From: Tuwongella immobilis
GTDB lineage: Bacteria; Planctomycetota; Planctomycetia; Gemmatales; Gemmataceae
DNA: 64,000 nucleotides
NCBI RefSeq assembly: GCF_901538355.1
Contig: NZ_LR593887.1
Location: 124,001-188,000, forward strand
Reading direction: 5' to 3'
Shown here: piece after piece, positions 24,709-32,960 of the stretch
Layout of the letters: each line of letters starts with the position of its first letter
How positions within the stretch are numbered: the first letter of the stretch is position 1
Made by a program: the position numbers and the translations under genes
Notes under the pieces: generated by a model
The model's input: the letters and a program-made list of their open reading frames with translations, nothing else
The model's database searches: none
Told to the model about the DNA's origin: nothing

Positions 24709-27700
24709 ATGATGTTCCGCATTTTTGCGTTCTTGGGCTGCAGTGTCTTTTTTGTTCCCACTCTGTTGGCTCAGCCAGCTGCGTTGGGCAAGACACCGAC
24801 TGCCAATCCAGCATTAAAGTCATTAGAATATCGCAATATCGGTCCCGTGACTGGAGGCCGAGTTACTCGCGTCGCCGGAGTGCCGGGCGATCCGCTCACC
24901 TATTATGCGGCGGCGGCCAGCGGCGGCGTCTGGAAATCGACCAACGGCGGGCTGACGTTCTCGCCGGTCTTTGATGACCAATCGACGCAGTCGGTTGGCT
25001 CGATTGTCGTGGCACCGTCCGACCCCAATGTCGTCTACGTGGGTTCGGGCGAGGCCAACATTCGCGGCAATGTGATTCCTGGCAACGGCATCTATCGATC
25101 GACCGATGCCGGCAAAACTTGGCAACATGTCTGGAAGCAATTCGGGCAGATTGGCCAGATTGCCGTGCATCCCACCGATGCGAATATCGCCTACGCCGCC
25201 GTGCTGGGCCACGCCTTTGGCCCCAACTCCGAGCGCGGCATCTTCCGCACTACGGACGGCGGCACCACCTGGAAGCGCGTCTTGCATCGCAGTGCCCATG
25301 CCGGGGCATCGGATGTGGTCATTGATCCGAAGAATCCGCGCATTGTCTGGGCGGGATTCTGGCAGACGCGCCGCCGACCGTGGGAACTGACCAGCGGCGG
25401 GCCGGGCAGCGGCTTGTTCGTCTCGCGCGATGGTGGCGACACTTGGGATGCCCTGCATGAAGAGGCCGACGAAATCGGTCTGCCCAAGGGAACGTGGGGC
25501 AAAGTCTGTCTGGCGATTGCGCCCAGCGACAGCCGCCGCATGTATGCGCTCATCGAAGCCAACGAAGGCGGGCTGTTCCGATCCGATGATGGGGGCGAAT
25601 CGTGGGATCGCATCAACGGCGATCATATTTTGCGGCAACGGGCGTGGTATTTCTCCACGATCACGGTCGATCCGCTCAATCGCGATGTGGTTTATTTCCC
25701 GCAGGTGGCGTTGCTCAAATCGATTGACGGCGGCAAAACCGTGCGGCGGCTTCTGGGCACGCATCACATGGATCACCACGATTTGTGGGTCGATCCGAAG
25801 AATCCCCGTCGCATGATTGTGGCCACCGATGGCGGCGTGGATATTTCCACCAACGGCGGCGAATCGTGGTTTGCGCCGCCGCTGCCGATTGCCCAGTTCT
25901 ACCATGTGGCGGTCGATTCTCGCACGCCGTTCCATGTCATGGGCAACATGCAAGATATGGGCACCGCCTGGGGGCCAAGTCACTCGCTGGCATCCGCCGG
26001 GATTCGCATTTCCGATTGGGAACAAGTCGGCGGCGGCGAAACCGGCTTCACGGTGCCCGATCCGTTCGACCCGGATATTCTCTATTCCGGCGAGTATGGC
26101 GGGATTCTCACGCGGTTTGATCGCCGCACCGGGCAAGCGAATCTGATTACCGCGTGGCCGTTCAATCCGTCGGGATTCGCACCGGCGGAATTGAAGTACC
26201 GCTATCAATGGACCGCGCCGTTGATGGCGTCCAAACGGCAACGCGGCACCATCTATCACGGGGCAAACGTGCTATTTGCCTCGCAGGATCGCGGCATGAG
26301 TTGGAAGGTCATCAGCCCGGATCTCACCCGCAACGATGCCACCAAGCAGCGCTGGAGCGGCGGGCCGATCACCGGCGACAACACCGGCGTGGAAGTGTTC
26401 AACACCATCTTCGCACTCGCCGAGGGGGTGCCCGACCGCGATGGGCAATACGCCCTATGGGTGGGCAGCGACGATGGCCTGGTGCATGTCAGCCGCGATC
26501 AGGGGAAGAGTTGGAAGAATGTCACCGCAGGGATGGAAGATCTGCCCGAATGGGGGACAATCACCTGCATCGAACCATCGCCGACCGATCCGAATACCGC
26601 GTATGTCGTGGTCGATGCCCATCGATTGGATGATTATCATGCGTATCTTTGGGTGACGCGGGATCTCGGGAAGAGCTGGACGCGGTTGGCCGCCGATCTG
26701 CCCGAAGGTGCGTATTTGCAGGTGATTCGGGCCGATCCCAAACAGGCGGGATTGCTCTATTTGGGCACGCAATCCGGGCTGATGATTTCTCGCAATGACG
26801 GTCGCACCTGGGAACCGCTGCGGCTGAACATGCCTCGAGTGCCGGTGAGCGACTTGGCACTGACCGAACATGCGCTGGTGGTGGCCACGCTGGGGCGGGG
26901 CATCTGGATTCTGGACGATCTCACCCCGGTGCGGGAATGGAAGCCGACGTTGGGGCGACAGCCGGTGCATTTGTTCCCGCCGGTGCCCGCGATCCGCTGG
27001 CGACTGCGCGACGAGATTTCGCACCTGACCGAAGGCTACACGATGCCCAACCCCGCAAATGGCGCGGAGATTTTCTACAGCCTGGGGCACAAGACCGAAA
27101 AGCGCTTCATGCTCGAGATTTTCGACGCCCAACAGAAGCTGATTGATCGGTTTGATAGTACGGAGGGCGAAGAACCGGACGAGACGCTGCCGGATGGTCC
27201 GCCGATGATGGAGATCAAAGAGGCACTGACGAATGAGCCTGGGGTGCAGCGATTCGTGTGGAATCTGCGGCATCGCCCGGCGAAAGTGATTCCGGGGGCG
27301 AAGGTCGATGCGGGGAATCCGGCGGAAGGTCCGCTCGTGGCACCGGGCGAATATACCGTCAAATTAACCGTTGGTGATCAGACCCAGTCGGCGGTTCTGC
27401 GGGTGTTGCCCGACCCGCGATTGCGGGACATGGGGCGGGGGACGGTGCCCATGCCGCGACTGCCGGACGGCAACGAACCGGGCAAAGACGCCGCCGCGAA
27501 GCCCGCCGGAAATGCCGTCGCAAATGCCGCCGCGAAAATGTTCCCCGAGGCCGGTCCCAACGTGCCGGAAAAATTATCCGAATCGTTGGCCCTGCGTTTG
27601 CGGGATGGCATTTCGACGCTCACCGGAATGGTCAAGCAGATCCGCTCGTTGAAGCAGCAACTCAACGTCCACGATGACACGTTGGAAGGCGATGACTCCC

Positions 27701-28044
27701 CCGAAGTGGAGGCGTGGCGCAAGTTGGCCAAGCCGCTGCGGGCCGAACTCAACGCGCTGGAAGAGAAGCTGCATAATCCGCGTGCGAAGGTTGTGTACGA
27801 CATTCTGGCGCAAAAGGGGGGTGCGAAGTTGTATTCGCAACTGGCGTATCTGTATGCGTTTACGACGTCTGCGGATGGTCCGCCTGCCCAGGGATTGCTG
27901 GAATTGTCGGAACAAATGCTGGCGGAATTGAAGGAACATACCGCCGCGTTCGCCAAACTGCGCGACGGGGAATTGGCCAAACTCAACCAGCTTGCCCGCG
28001 AGAAAGGCTTGCCGATTTTGCGACTGCCAAAGATCCAAGATTGA
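24709..28044 (+). CDS. Secreted BNR/sortilin-like beta-propeller protein
   Basis: A 1111-residue exported protein; starts at 24709 or the adjacent ATG at 24712 both give a signal peptide (FRIFAFLGCSVFFVPTLLAQP). The first ~750 residues contain many BNR/Asp-box repeats, seen as GGVWKSTNGGLTF, GIYRSTDAGKTWQHV, GIFRTTDGGTTWKRV, GLFVSRDGGDTW and GLMISRNDGRTWEPL. These mark one or two beta-propellers of the sortilin/Vps10 or exo-glycosidase type. The last ~300 residues are different: a beta region and a helical segment with coiled-coil character (SLKQQLNVHDDTLEG). Homologues are commonly annotated as glycosyl hydrolases, but the catalytic residues of a sialidase are not evident. A role in binding or processing extracellular polymers is inferred. 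Confidence 0.85.
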   Translation: MMFRIFAFLGCSVFFVPTLLAQPAALGKTPTANPALKSLEYRNIGPVTGGRVTRVAGVPGDPLTYYAAAASGGVWKSTNGGLTFSPVFDDQSTQSVGSIVVAPSDPNVVYVGSGEANIRGNVIPGNGIYRSTDAGKTWQHVWKQFGQIGQIAVHPTDANIAYAAVLGHAFGPNSERGIFRTTDGGTTWKRVLHRSAHAGASDVVIDPKNPRIVWAGFWQTRRRPWELTSGGPGSGLFVSRDGGDTWDALHEEADEIGLPKGTWGKVCLAIAPSDSRRMYALIEANEGGLFRSDDGGESWDRINGDHILRQRAWYFSTITVDPLNRDVVYFPQVALLKSIDGGKTVRRLLGTHHMDHHDLWVDPKNPRRMIVATDGGVDISTNGGESWFAPPLPIAQFYHVAVDSRTPFHVMGNMQDMGTAWGPSHSLASAGIRISDWEQVGGGETGFTVPDPFDPDILYSGEYGGILTRFDRRTGQANLITAWPFNPSGFAPAELKYRYQWTAPLMASKRQRGTIYHGANVLFASQDRGMSWKVISPDLTRNDATKQRWSGGPITGDNTGVEVFNTIFALAEGVPDRDGQYALWVGSDDGLVHVSRDQGKSWKNVTAGMEDLPEWGTITCIEPSPTDPNTAYVVVDAHRLDDYHAYLWVTRDLGKSWTRLAADLPEGAYLQVIRADPKQAGLLYLGTQSGLMISRNDGRTWEPLRLNMPRVPVSDLALTEHALVVATLGRGIWILDDLTPVREWKPTLGRQPVHLFPPVPAIRWRLRDEISHLTEGYTMPNPANGAEIFYSLGHKTEKRFMLEIFDAQQKLIDRFDSTEGEEPDETLPDGPPMMEIKEALTNEPGVQRFVWNLRHRPAKVIPGAKVDAGNPAEGPLVAPGEYTVKLTVGDQTQSAVLRVLPDPRLRDMGRGTVPMPRLPDGNEPGKDAAAKPAGNAVANAAAKMFPEAGPNVPEKLSESLALRLRDGISTLTGMVKQIRSLKQQLNVHDDTLEGDDSPEVEAWRKLAKPLRAELNALEEKLHNPRAKVVYDILAQKGGAKLYSQLAYLYAFTTSADGPPAQGLLELSEQMLAELKEHTAAFAKLRDGELAKLNQLAREKGLPILRLPKIQD

Positions 28045-28201
28045 TCGGAGGGAATCGTCGCTTGGTTGTGAATGGGCGGCTCCAGCGGGGGGCGATCGAC
28101 CGAATTGGAAGTGGTCGCGTCTCCCGCAAATTCTCCGCCTTGACGTGAAGAAACATTCGCGGTTATGATCCGCTCACTTACTTGATGCAGCACCTGGGAG
28201 C

Positions 28202-28224
28202 TTGAGCCAACGCCCTTGGCTCAA
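28202..28224. terminator. Candidate hairpin terminator after the BNR protein
   Basis: A perfect 9-bp inverted repeat, TTGAGCCAA / TTGGCTCAA, with a 5-base loop lies in the 304-base gap between the BNR gene and ispE. No T-run follows, so it could instead be an operator or RNA structure in the ispE leader. Nothing else is recognised in this gap. Confidence 0.45.
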
Positions 28225-28348
28225 CCCGATTACCAAGGATGGTCCGGGTCATGGTTTGTCCTGCGACTGATACCCATGGATGGGGTTCCCCCTCACGTGG
28301 AAAATCGAATTGGCGAACGAGCCTTCCGGGATATGGAGGGATGTTCGC

Positions 28349-29248
28349 ATGATTCTCGATTTTTCTCCTGGCGGCAACCAACCGAGCGTGCATTTAGCCA
28401 CGCCGGCGAAGGTGAATCTGTTCCTGGAAATTCGTGCCAAGCGGCCGGATGGTTACCACGAGTTGGAAACGCTCATGGTGCCAATCTCGCTGTACGATAC
28501 GCTCCAGTTTCAGATGTCGCCCGATTCGCAGCTCACCCTGCGGTGCAGCCATCCAGACCTTGGCAATCCCGATGAGAATTTGGTTCTCCGTGCCGCCCGA
28601 TTGTTGCGGGACACGGTGGGAATCACAACGGGCGCACAGATCACGCTGACCAAGCGGATTCCGCTGGCGGCGGGGTTGGCCGGTGGTTCTTCGGATGCGG
28701 CGGCAACGCTGGTGGGATTGAATCGGCTCTGGAATTTGGGCCTCTCCCGACCGCAACTGCTTCCGTTGGCCCAACAACTGGGTAGCGACATTGCCTTTTT
28801 CCTGGGCGATGGCGCGGCTTGGTGTACGGGTCGCGGGGAAGTGATTACGCCCTGTCCGGTAGCGATCCCGTTGGAACTGGTGTTGGTGTGCCCGTCATTT
28901 GGCATGTCCACGCCGGCGGTGTATCGAGCGCTGCGGGTGCCCGCATCGCCCATCGATGGCACCGCCATTCGGGCCGCTGTCCAGCAAGGTGACATTGACG
29001 CCATCGCGCAATCGTTGCATAACCGGCTGGAAGAGCCTGCCCAGACGATCAATCCGCTGCTCGCCGATTGGCTGGAGCGGCTGCGAAACACGAACGCAAC
29101 AGGGGTTCGGATGTCCGGGAGCGGCTCCACTCTGTTCGCGCTGTGTCGAGATCGAACGGAAGCCACTCGCGTCGCCTCGGCGATCGCGTCCGAGGCGGGG
29201 TCCGTTGGTGCGATATCTCGGGTATTGCTCGTGCGAAGTTGCGTTTAG
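28349..29248 (+). CDS. ispE: 4-diphosphocytidyl-2-C-methyl-D-erythritol kinase
   Basis: A 299-residue GHMP kinase that phosphorylates CDP-ME in the MEP isoprenoid pathway. The ATG at 28349 is used because GGAGGG precedes it and the protein begins just before the conserved PAKVNLFLEIRAKRPDGYHE motif. The ATP-binding PLAAGLAGGSSDAAATL loop (with its GGSSD) and the C-terminal GVRMSGSGSTLFALC motif are complete. Length is normal. spoVG starts 25 bases downstream, so the two form an operon; ispE and spoVG also lie close together in Bacillus (with purR and yabJ between them), which suggests an old gene association. Confidence 0.95.
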   Translation: MILDFSPGGNQPSVHLATPAKVNLFLEIRAKRPDGYHELETLMVPISLYDTLQFQMSPDSQLTLRCSHPDLGNPDENLVLRAARLLRDTVGITTGAQITLTKRIPLAAGLAGGSSDAAATLVGLNRLWNLGLSRPQLLPLAQQLGSDIAFFLGDGAAWCTGRGEVITPCPVAIPLELVLVCPSFGMSTPAVYRALRVPASPIDGTAIRAAVQQGDIDAIAQSLHNRLEEPAQTINPLLADWLERLRNTNATGVRMSGSGSTLFALCRDRTEATRVASAIASEAGSVGAISRVLLVRSCV

Positions 29249-29273
29249 GTTGCCACAGAACAAGGAGTTCGAC

Positions 29274-29855
29274 GTGGTTATCACCGAAGTCCGCATCAAG
29301 CTAGTGGAAGAGAACAACGAGCGACTGCAAGCATTCTGCTCGGTGACCTTCGACAACGCCTTCGTGGTGCGGGATCTGAAGATTATCGAAGGGACGAAAG
29401 GTTCTTTCGTCGCCATGCCCAGCCGCAAGCTGACGGATCGTTGCTCGCATTGCGGGTGCAAAAATCATCTGCGGGCACGCTTCTGCAACGCCTGCGGTCA
29501 CAAACTGGACGAACACCGCGCCATGCGGGATTCGGACGGCCGCGCCAAACTGCATGCCGATATCGCTCACCCGATCAACTCGGCCTGCCGCGAAATCATT
29601 CAATCGGCCGTCATCAAGGCCTATCAAGACGAACGGGTGAAAGCCAAGCTGCCCGGCTACGTCTGCACCTACGATGACTATGACAGCGACTTTGATGAAA
29701 ACTACCCGCTGCCCGGTGCACCGGTCGAAGCCAAGTTGCCTGCCCAAGTGCGAAGCCACGGCGCCCATGGCCCGCGTTCCACGCACATGAACGGGAACGA
29801 TGCCGCCGCCACGCCCAAGGCCGGGGAAGATCATTTTGGCGCCGGAATCATCTAA
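29274..29855 (+). CDS. spoVG: SpoVG-family regulator with inserted zinc ribbon, GTG start
   Basis: A 193-residue protein that starts at the GTG at 29274, 6 bases after AAGGAG; no in-frame ATG fits. Residues 1-52 match SpoVG (ITEVRIKLVEENNERLQAF, VTFDNAFVVRDLKIIEG, FVAMPSRK). The matching second part resumes at 96-115 (DIAHPINSACREIIQSAV). Between them, where ordinary SpoVG has a few residues, is a zinc-ribbon-like insert with Cys57, Cys60, Cys62, Cys71 and Cys74 (CSHCGC ... FCNAC). An acidic, Pro-containing tail of about 70 residues follows. SpoVG is a nucleic-acid-binding regulator; the ribbon may alter binding. A rho-independent terminator follows. Confidence 0.9.
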   Translation: MVITEVRIKLVEENNERLQAFCSVTFDNAFVVRDLKIIEGTKGSFVAMPSRKLTDRCSHCGCKNHLRARFCNACGHKLDEHRAMRDSDGRAKLHADIAHPINSACREIIQSAVIKAYQDERVKAKLPGYVCTYDDYDSDFDENYPLPGAPVEAKLPAQVRSHGAHGPRSTHMNGNDAAATPKAGEDHFGAGII

Positions 29856-29886
29856 TCATAGACCGATTCCCGTCGATCACTGCACT

Positions 29887-29919
29887 CACCTTGGAATCCC
29901 CCTGATTCCAAGGTGTTTT
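29887..29919 (+). terminator. Rho-independent terminator of ispE-spoVG
   Basis: Perfect 12-bp stem CACCTTGGAATC (29887-29898) / GATTCCAAGGTG (29904-29915), with a 5-base loop and a TTTT run immediately after. It sits 31 bases past the spoVG stop. Confidence 0.9.
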
Positions 29920-30096
29920 GCGTTACCAACTCGACCCATTCCCCAATCCATACCCCAATTCATTTCCCAGGGATCTCCCGCCAACGGCCGCGCTTTGTAA
30001 CAGCCTGCTGGCGATTGCTTGACTTGCAGTCCACGGTTGCGGACAATTCCCAGACCAATCAACTGGGCATTTCCCCGTTCTTATGGGATCAATCGG

Positions 30097-30876
30097 ATGA
30101 AAATCGCGCAATGGCTGGCAGTAGGATTACTCGGAGTGGTGGCTACCACCGCGCTGGCGGATATCGCAATTCCGGGACAGCCGCGACCCCGGCCGCGCCC
30201 GGTGCCCAACCCCGCTCCCAAGTTTGAAATCGAAGTCGATGTGGATCTGAAAGAACCCGTGCTGAGCATTCCCGCTGGCGTTCTGATGCCGGGTGGCAAT
30301 CGCCCAGGCGGCATTCCGGGGGCCGCTCCAGGCGCCGCTCCGGGTGGAATTGGTGCGCCTCCGGGTGGCGGAGCATTGCCCGGCGGACCGGCGAGTCAAC
30401 CACCGCTGGGCCGACCGCAAGTGGGCCAGCCAAAGGAACGCGTGGGCGATGCCGATCCGGAAGCCGTGCATGATCCCATGGCCCAACTCGATGACGAATC
30501 GCGAGCCGCCGTTTTGGCCGCCATCGATGAATCGCTCGATGCCGCGACGATGACCGAATCGCAAACTCCCAAGTCGGCCCGATTGTTCGCCGGGGTGGCG
30601 CTGGCATTGGCGGCGGTGAGCGCGGGATTCTGGGTGGTGCGTCGCAATCGCGGGGCCAGCACCACGCTGCCGGCCATCGCCTTGTCGATGACGCTCTTGG
30701 GCGGGGCCGTGGTGTGGGCGAATGTGCCGCCGCCACCCAATCCCCCGCGTGTGACGTTGGCCAATTCGACGGTGCGCGTGACCATCGTTCCGCGTGGCGA
30801 TACGATCAAGCTGTCGATTCCGCCGGCGGTGCTGCGCGACATGATGAAGAACGCTCCCGCTCGACTGCGAGGCTAA
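30097..30876 (+). CDS. Exported Pro/Gly-rich membrane protein
   Basis: A 259-residue protein starting at the ATG at 30097, which opens a signal peptide (MKIAQWLAVGLLGVVATTALA). The mature N-terminus is rich in Pro and Arg, then KFEIEVDVDLKEPVLSIPA, followed by a Gly/Pro/Ala low-complexity stretch. Two hydrophobic segments lie at about residues 167-187 (RLFAGVALALAAVSAGFWVV) and 196-212 (LPAIALSMTLLGGAVVWA). The C-terminal ~45 residues contain two beta-like strands (VRVTIVPRGDTIKLSIPP) echoing the N-terminal one. It heads a three-gene group with two polytopic membrane proteins. The function is not recognised. Confidence 0.8.
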   Translation: MKIAQWLAVGLLGVVATTALADIAIPGQPRPRPRPVPNPAPKFEIEVDVDLKEPVLSIPAGVLMPGGNRPGGIPGAAPGAAPGGIGAPPGGGALPGGPASQPPLGRPQVGQPKERVGDADPEAVHDPMAQLDDESRAAVLAAIDESLDAATMTESQTPKSARLFAGVALALAAVSAGFWVVRRNRGASTTLPAIALSMTLLGGAVVWANVPPPPNPPRVTLANSTVRVTIVPRGDTIKLSIPPAVLRDMMKNAPARLRG

Positions 30877-30879
30877 GCC

Positions 30880-31905
30880 ATGACGAGCCGCCCCACTCCC
30901 CCCACGGCTGCGCAACTGGCCCGCGTGCAAACGCCCATGCCCCGAGCGTGGCCGCTGTTGGCGTGCAGCTTGGTGCTGCTGGCCGCACTGCTGGCGGGGA
31001 GTGTGCCGGTTGCGTTCTCCATTGCCACCGTCTTTCTGTTCGCCGGGCCGCATAATTGGTTCGAGGCCCGCTACATGCTGGGCCGATTGCCCGCCCGCAC
31101 CGGAAAATTGCGAACCTACTTTGTCACGTCGCTGCTTGGCATTCTGATGCTCATTGCAGCATTTGTCGCCATGCCGTGGCTGATGCGGATGACCGAAACC
31201 ATCCCCGATTCCGCCCATTGGATTCTGGTGGGCTGGAACGCCGCACTGGTGCTGTGGGTGGGGTTGCTGATGACTCTGCGAGCGCGGCAGAATCCGCGTC
31301 GCGATTGGTCGGGCATGCTCCCCGTTGGGCTGATGCTGCTCGCCGGAATCGCCATCCGACCCGATCTGTTCAGCATGGCGCTGATTTATGCACATCCGCT
31401 CATGGCGTTGTGGCTGCTGGATCGAGAAATGATCCGCAGTCGCCCTAATTGGCGACCCACCTACCATCGATTGCTGGCATTGGTGCCGCTGATGCTGCTG
31501 GCCCTGGGCGTGTGGTTGTGGAACGCCCCGGATCTGCCCGGCGACGATTCGCTGACGCTCGCCATCCGCACCCACGCCGGCGGCGAAATCTTCGCCGGAA
31601 TTTCCACGCATCTGCTGGTGGCCTGGCACACGTTTCTGGAAATGGTGCATTACGGCGTCTGGCTGGTGGCGATTCCCGCCATTGGGCTGCGGTCCAAACC
31701 GTGGGAGTTGGCCACCATTCCCGCGGCCCGGCATTCGCCGAATCTCCGCCGCTGGATCGCCGGGCTGCTGCTGGTCGGCGTGCTGATTGCCCTGACCTTG
31801 TGGGCCTGTTTCCTGGTCGATTATGGCACCACGCGGCAAATTTACTTCACCATCGCCCTGGTGCATGTGCTGGCCGAGGTGCCGTTCCTGTTGCGTTCGC
31901 TGTGA
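30880..31905 (+). CDS. Polytopic membrane protein with conserved-looking histidines
   Basis: A 341-residue protein starting 4 bases after the previous gene's stop, so it is co-translated or at least co-transcribed. About eight to nine hydrophobic segments are visible. Histidines are placed within or at the edge of membrane segments: FLFAGPHNWFEARYM near residue 55, ALIYAHPLMALW near 170, and STHLLVAWHTFLEMVHYGVW near 245, where three His fall on one face. Such spacing is seen in membrane metal or heme enzymes, but no specific family is recognised and this is only a suggestion. The downstream neighbour is another small membrane protein. Confidence 0.82.
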   Translation: MTSRPTPPTAAQLARVQTPMPRAWPLLACSLVLLAALLAGSVPVAFSIATVFLFAGPHNWFEARYMLGRLPARTGKLRTYFVTSLLGILMLIAAFVAMPWLMRMTETIPDSAHWILVGWNAALVLWVGLLMTLRARQNPRRDWSGMLPVGLMLLAGIAIRPDLFSMALIYAHPLMALWLLDREMIRSRPNWRPTYHRLLALVPLMLLALGVWLWNAPDLPGDDSLTLAIRTHAGGEIFAGISTHLLVAWHTFLEMVHYGVWLVAIPAIGLRSKPWELATIPAARHSPNLRRWIAGLLLVGVLIALTLWACFLVDYGTTRQIYFTIALVHVLAEVPFLLRSL

Positions 31906-31962
31906 GTCCCCCGAACGACGTGAGCGCATCCCGTCACCCTCCTTCAAGCCGAAGATGACCCC

Positions 31963-32352
31963 ATGATTGACCCCATTTGGCCAATGGTTTTGCTGGGCTA
32001 TCTGGTGACTGTGGCGATGGAAGCCCCGATTCTGCTGCTGGGCCTCAGCCGACAGCATCCGCTGCGACGACGGATCTTCGCCGGATTTTGGCTCACCGCG
32101 TGTACCTATCCCATCGTCGTGATGGTCATGCCGATGCTCTGGGATGCCACGACCGATCGCATGACGTATCTGCTGGTGGCGGAATGCTTTGCGCCAATTG
32201 CCGAGTGCATTCTGTTCGCCCAATTGTGGCCCGCCACCCGCCGCGATTGGCTGGCGATTGCGCTCGCCAATTTTACCAGCTTTCTGGTGGGCGAATGGCT
32301 GCATCTTTCGGGGCAGACCGAGCGCGTGTTGACCGCCTTGGGGTTGCTGTAA
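31963..32352 (+). CDS. Small four-pass membrane protein
   Basis: A 129-residue protein, 57 bases downstream of the polytopic gene on the same strand. Four hydrophobic segments are visible: about residues 7-27 (PMVLLGYLVTVAMEAPILLLG), 39-58, 67-88 and 96-114. Glu residues occur inside two of them (VAMEAPILLL; LLVAECFAPIAECILFA), suggesting a functional rather than purely structural role. The family is not recognised. It converges with the last gene of the capsid module 16 bases further on. Confidence 0.78.
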   Translation: MIDPIWPMVLLGYLVTVAMEAPILLLGLSRQHPLRRRIFAGFWLTACTYPIVVMVMPMLWDATTDRMTYLLVAECFAPIAECILFAQLWPATRRDWLAIALANFTSFLVGEWLHLSGQTERVLTALGLL

Positions 32353-32368
32353 CTTCGCGTGCCTCCGG

Positions 32369-32950
32369 TTATGCCCGTGGGACTTCCACCGGGAATTGCG
32401 CGAGGGTTTCCGCGACTTTCGCCCGCGCTTCGGGGTAGGGGCCGAGTGCCGCCAGCAGTGCCCCCCAGAATTCGTTCCAGGTGGGATCGCGCAGGCGATT
32501 CACGGTGGCGGTGGGGCGTTCCTGCGGTGGCGCGGTGGTGGTCCAACCGGGGAGATCCGGCAAATCGCGCCCCGGGCCGGACTTCAGCCATGTTTTCGGA
32601 TCGTCTTGAAAGACGTGCAATTCGGCGAAAATTCGGGCTTGGGCAATCGCTTGGCGAATCTCGCTGAGCAATTTGGCGATCAATTTCGGCGGTCGCGGCT
32701 GCTGCGCTCGCGCAAGCCACGCCTCGAAGCGATCGCGTGGCACCCCCGCCGCCTCCGCCGCCATCACCGGAAATCCCCCTTTGCGAATGTACGCGGCAAT
32801 TTGCCGAATCATCTCGTCGGTCAGCCGAATCGTGCGGCCACCGGTCGATCCGGTCGCGGTCGCCGAAGGTGCGCTGCCGCCAGAAGTCGATTGCCGGGTC
32901 GATTGTGGGGCGGATGCGGGCCAGGCGGCAGTAGTGCGTTTGCGAGGCAT
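32369..32950 (-). CDS. Terminase small subunit-like / HTH protein
   Basis: A 193-residue protein, last in the capsid module. The ATG at 32950 is used because GAGG precedes it; an upstream ATG at 32986 would overlap the preceding gene and lacks a site. The first ~45 residues are Ser/Thr/Gly-rich and disordered. Residues about 48-95 form a helix-turn-helix (LTDEMIRQIAAYIRKGGFPVMAAEAAGVPRDRFEAW, read as three helices), like the DNA-binding part of phage terminase small subunits or related packaging initiators. A helical middle (AKLLSEIRQAIAQARIFAELHVF) follows; the end is a Pro-rich region. The position opposite TerL in the operon is unusual, so the TerS role is tentative. Confidence 0.62.
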   Translation of the reverse strand: MPRKRTTAAWPASAPQSTRQSTSGGSAPSATATGSTGGRTIRLTDEMIRQIAAYIRKGGFPVMAAEAAGVPRDRFEAWLARAQQPRPPKLIAKLLSEIRQAIAQARIFAELHVFQDDPKTWLKSGPGRDLPDLPGWTTTAPPQERPTATVNRLRDPTWNEFWGALLAALGPYPEARAKVAETLAQFPVEVPRA

Positions 32951-32960
32951 GAACGGAACC

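Noticed and set aside
30127-32304. A 725-codon minus-strand open frame rich in His, Gln and Gly
   Set aside because: It lies opposite the three membrane-protein genes, whose signal peptide, membrane segments and tight spacing are convincing. The antisense translation is low complexity.
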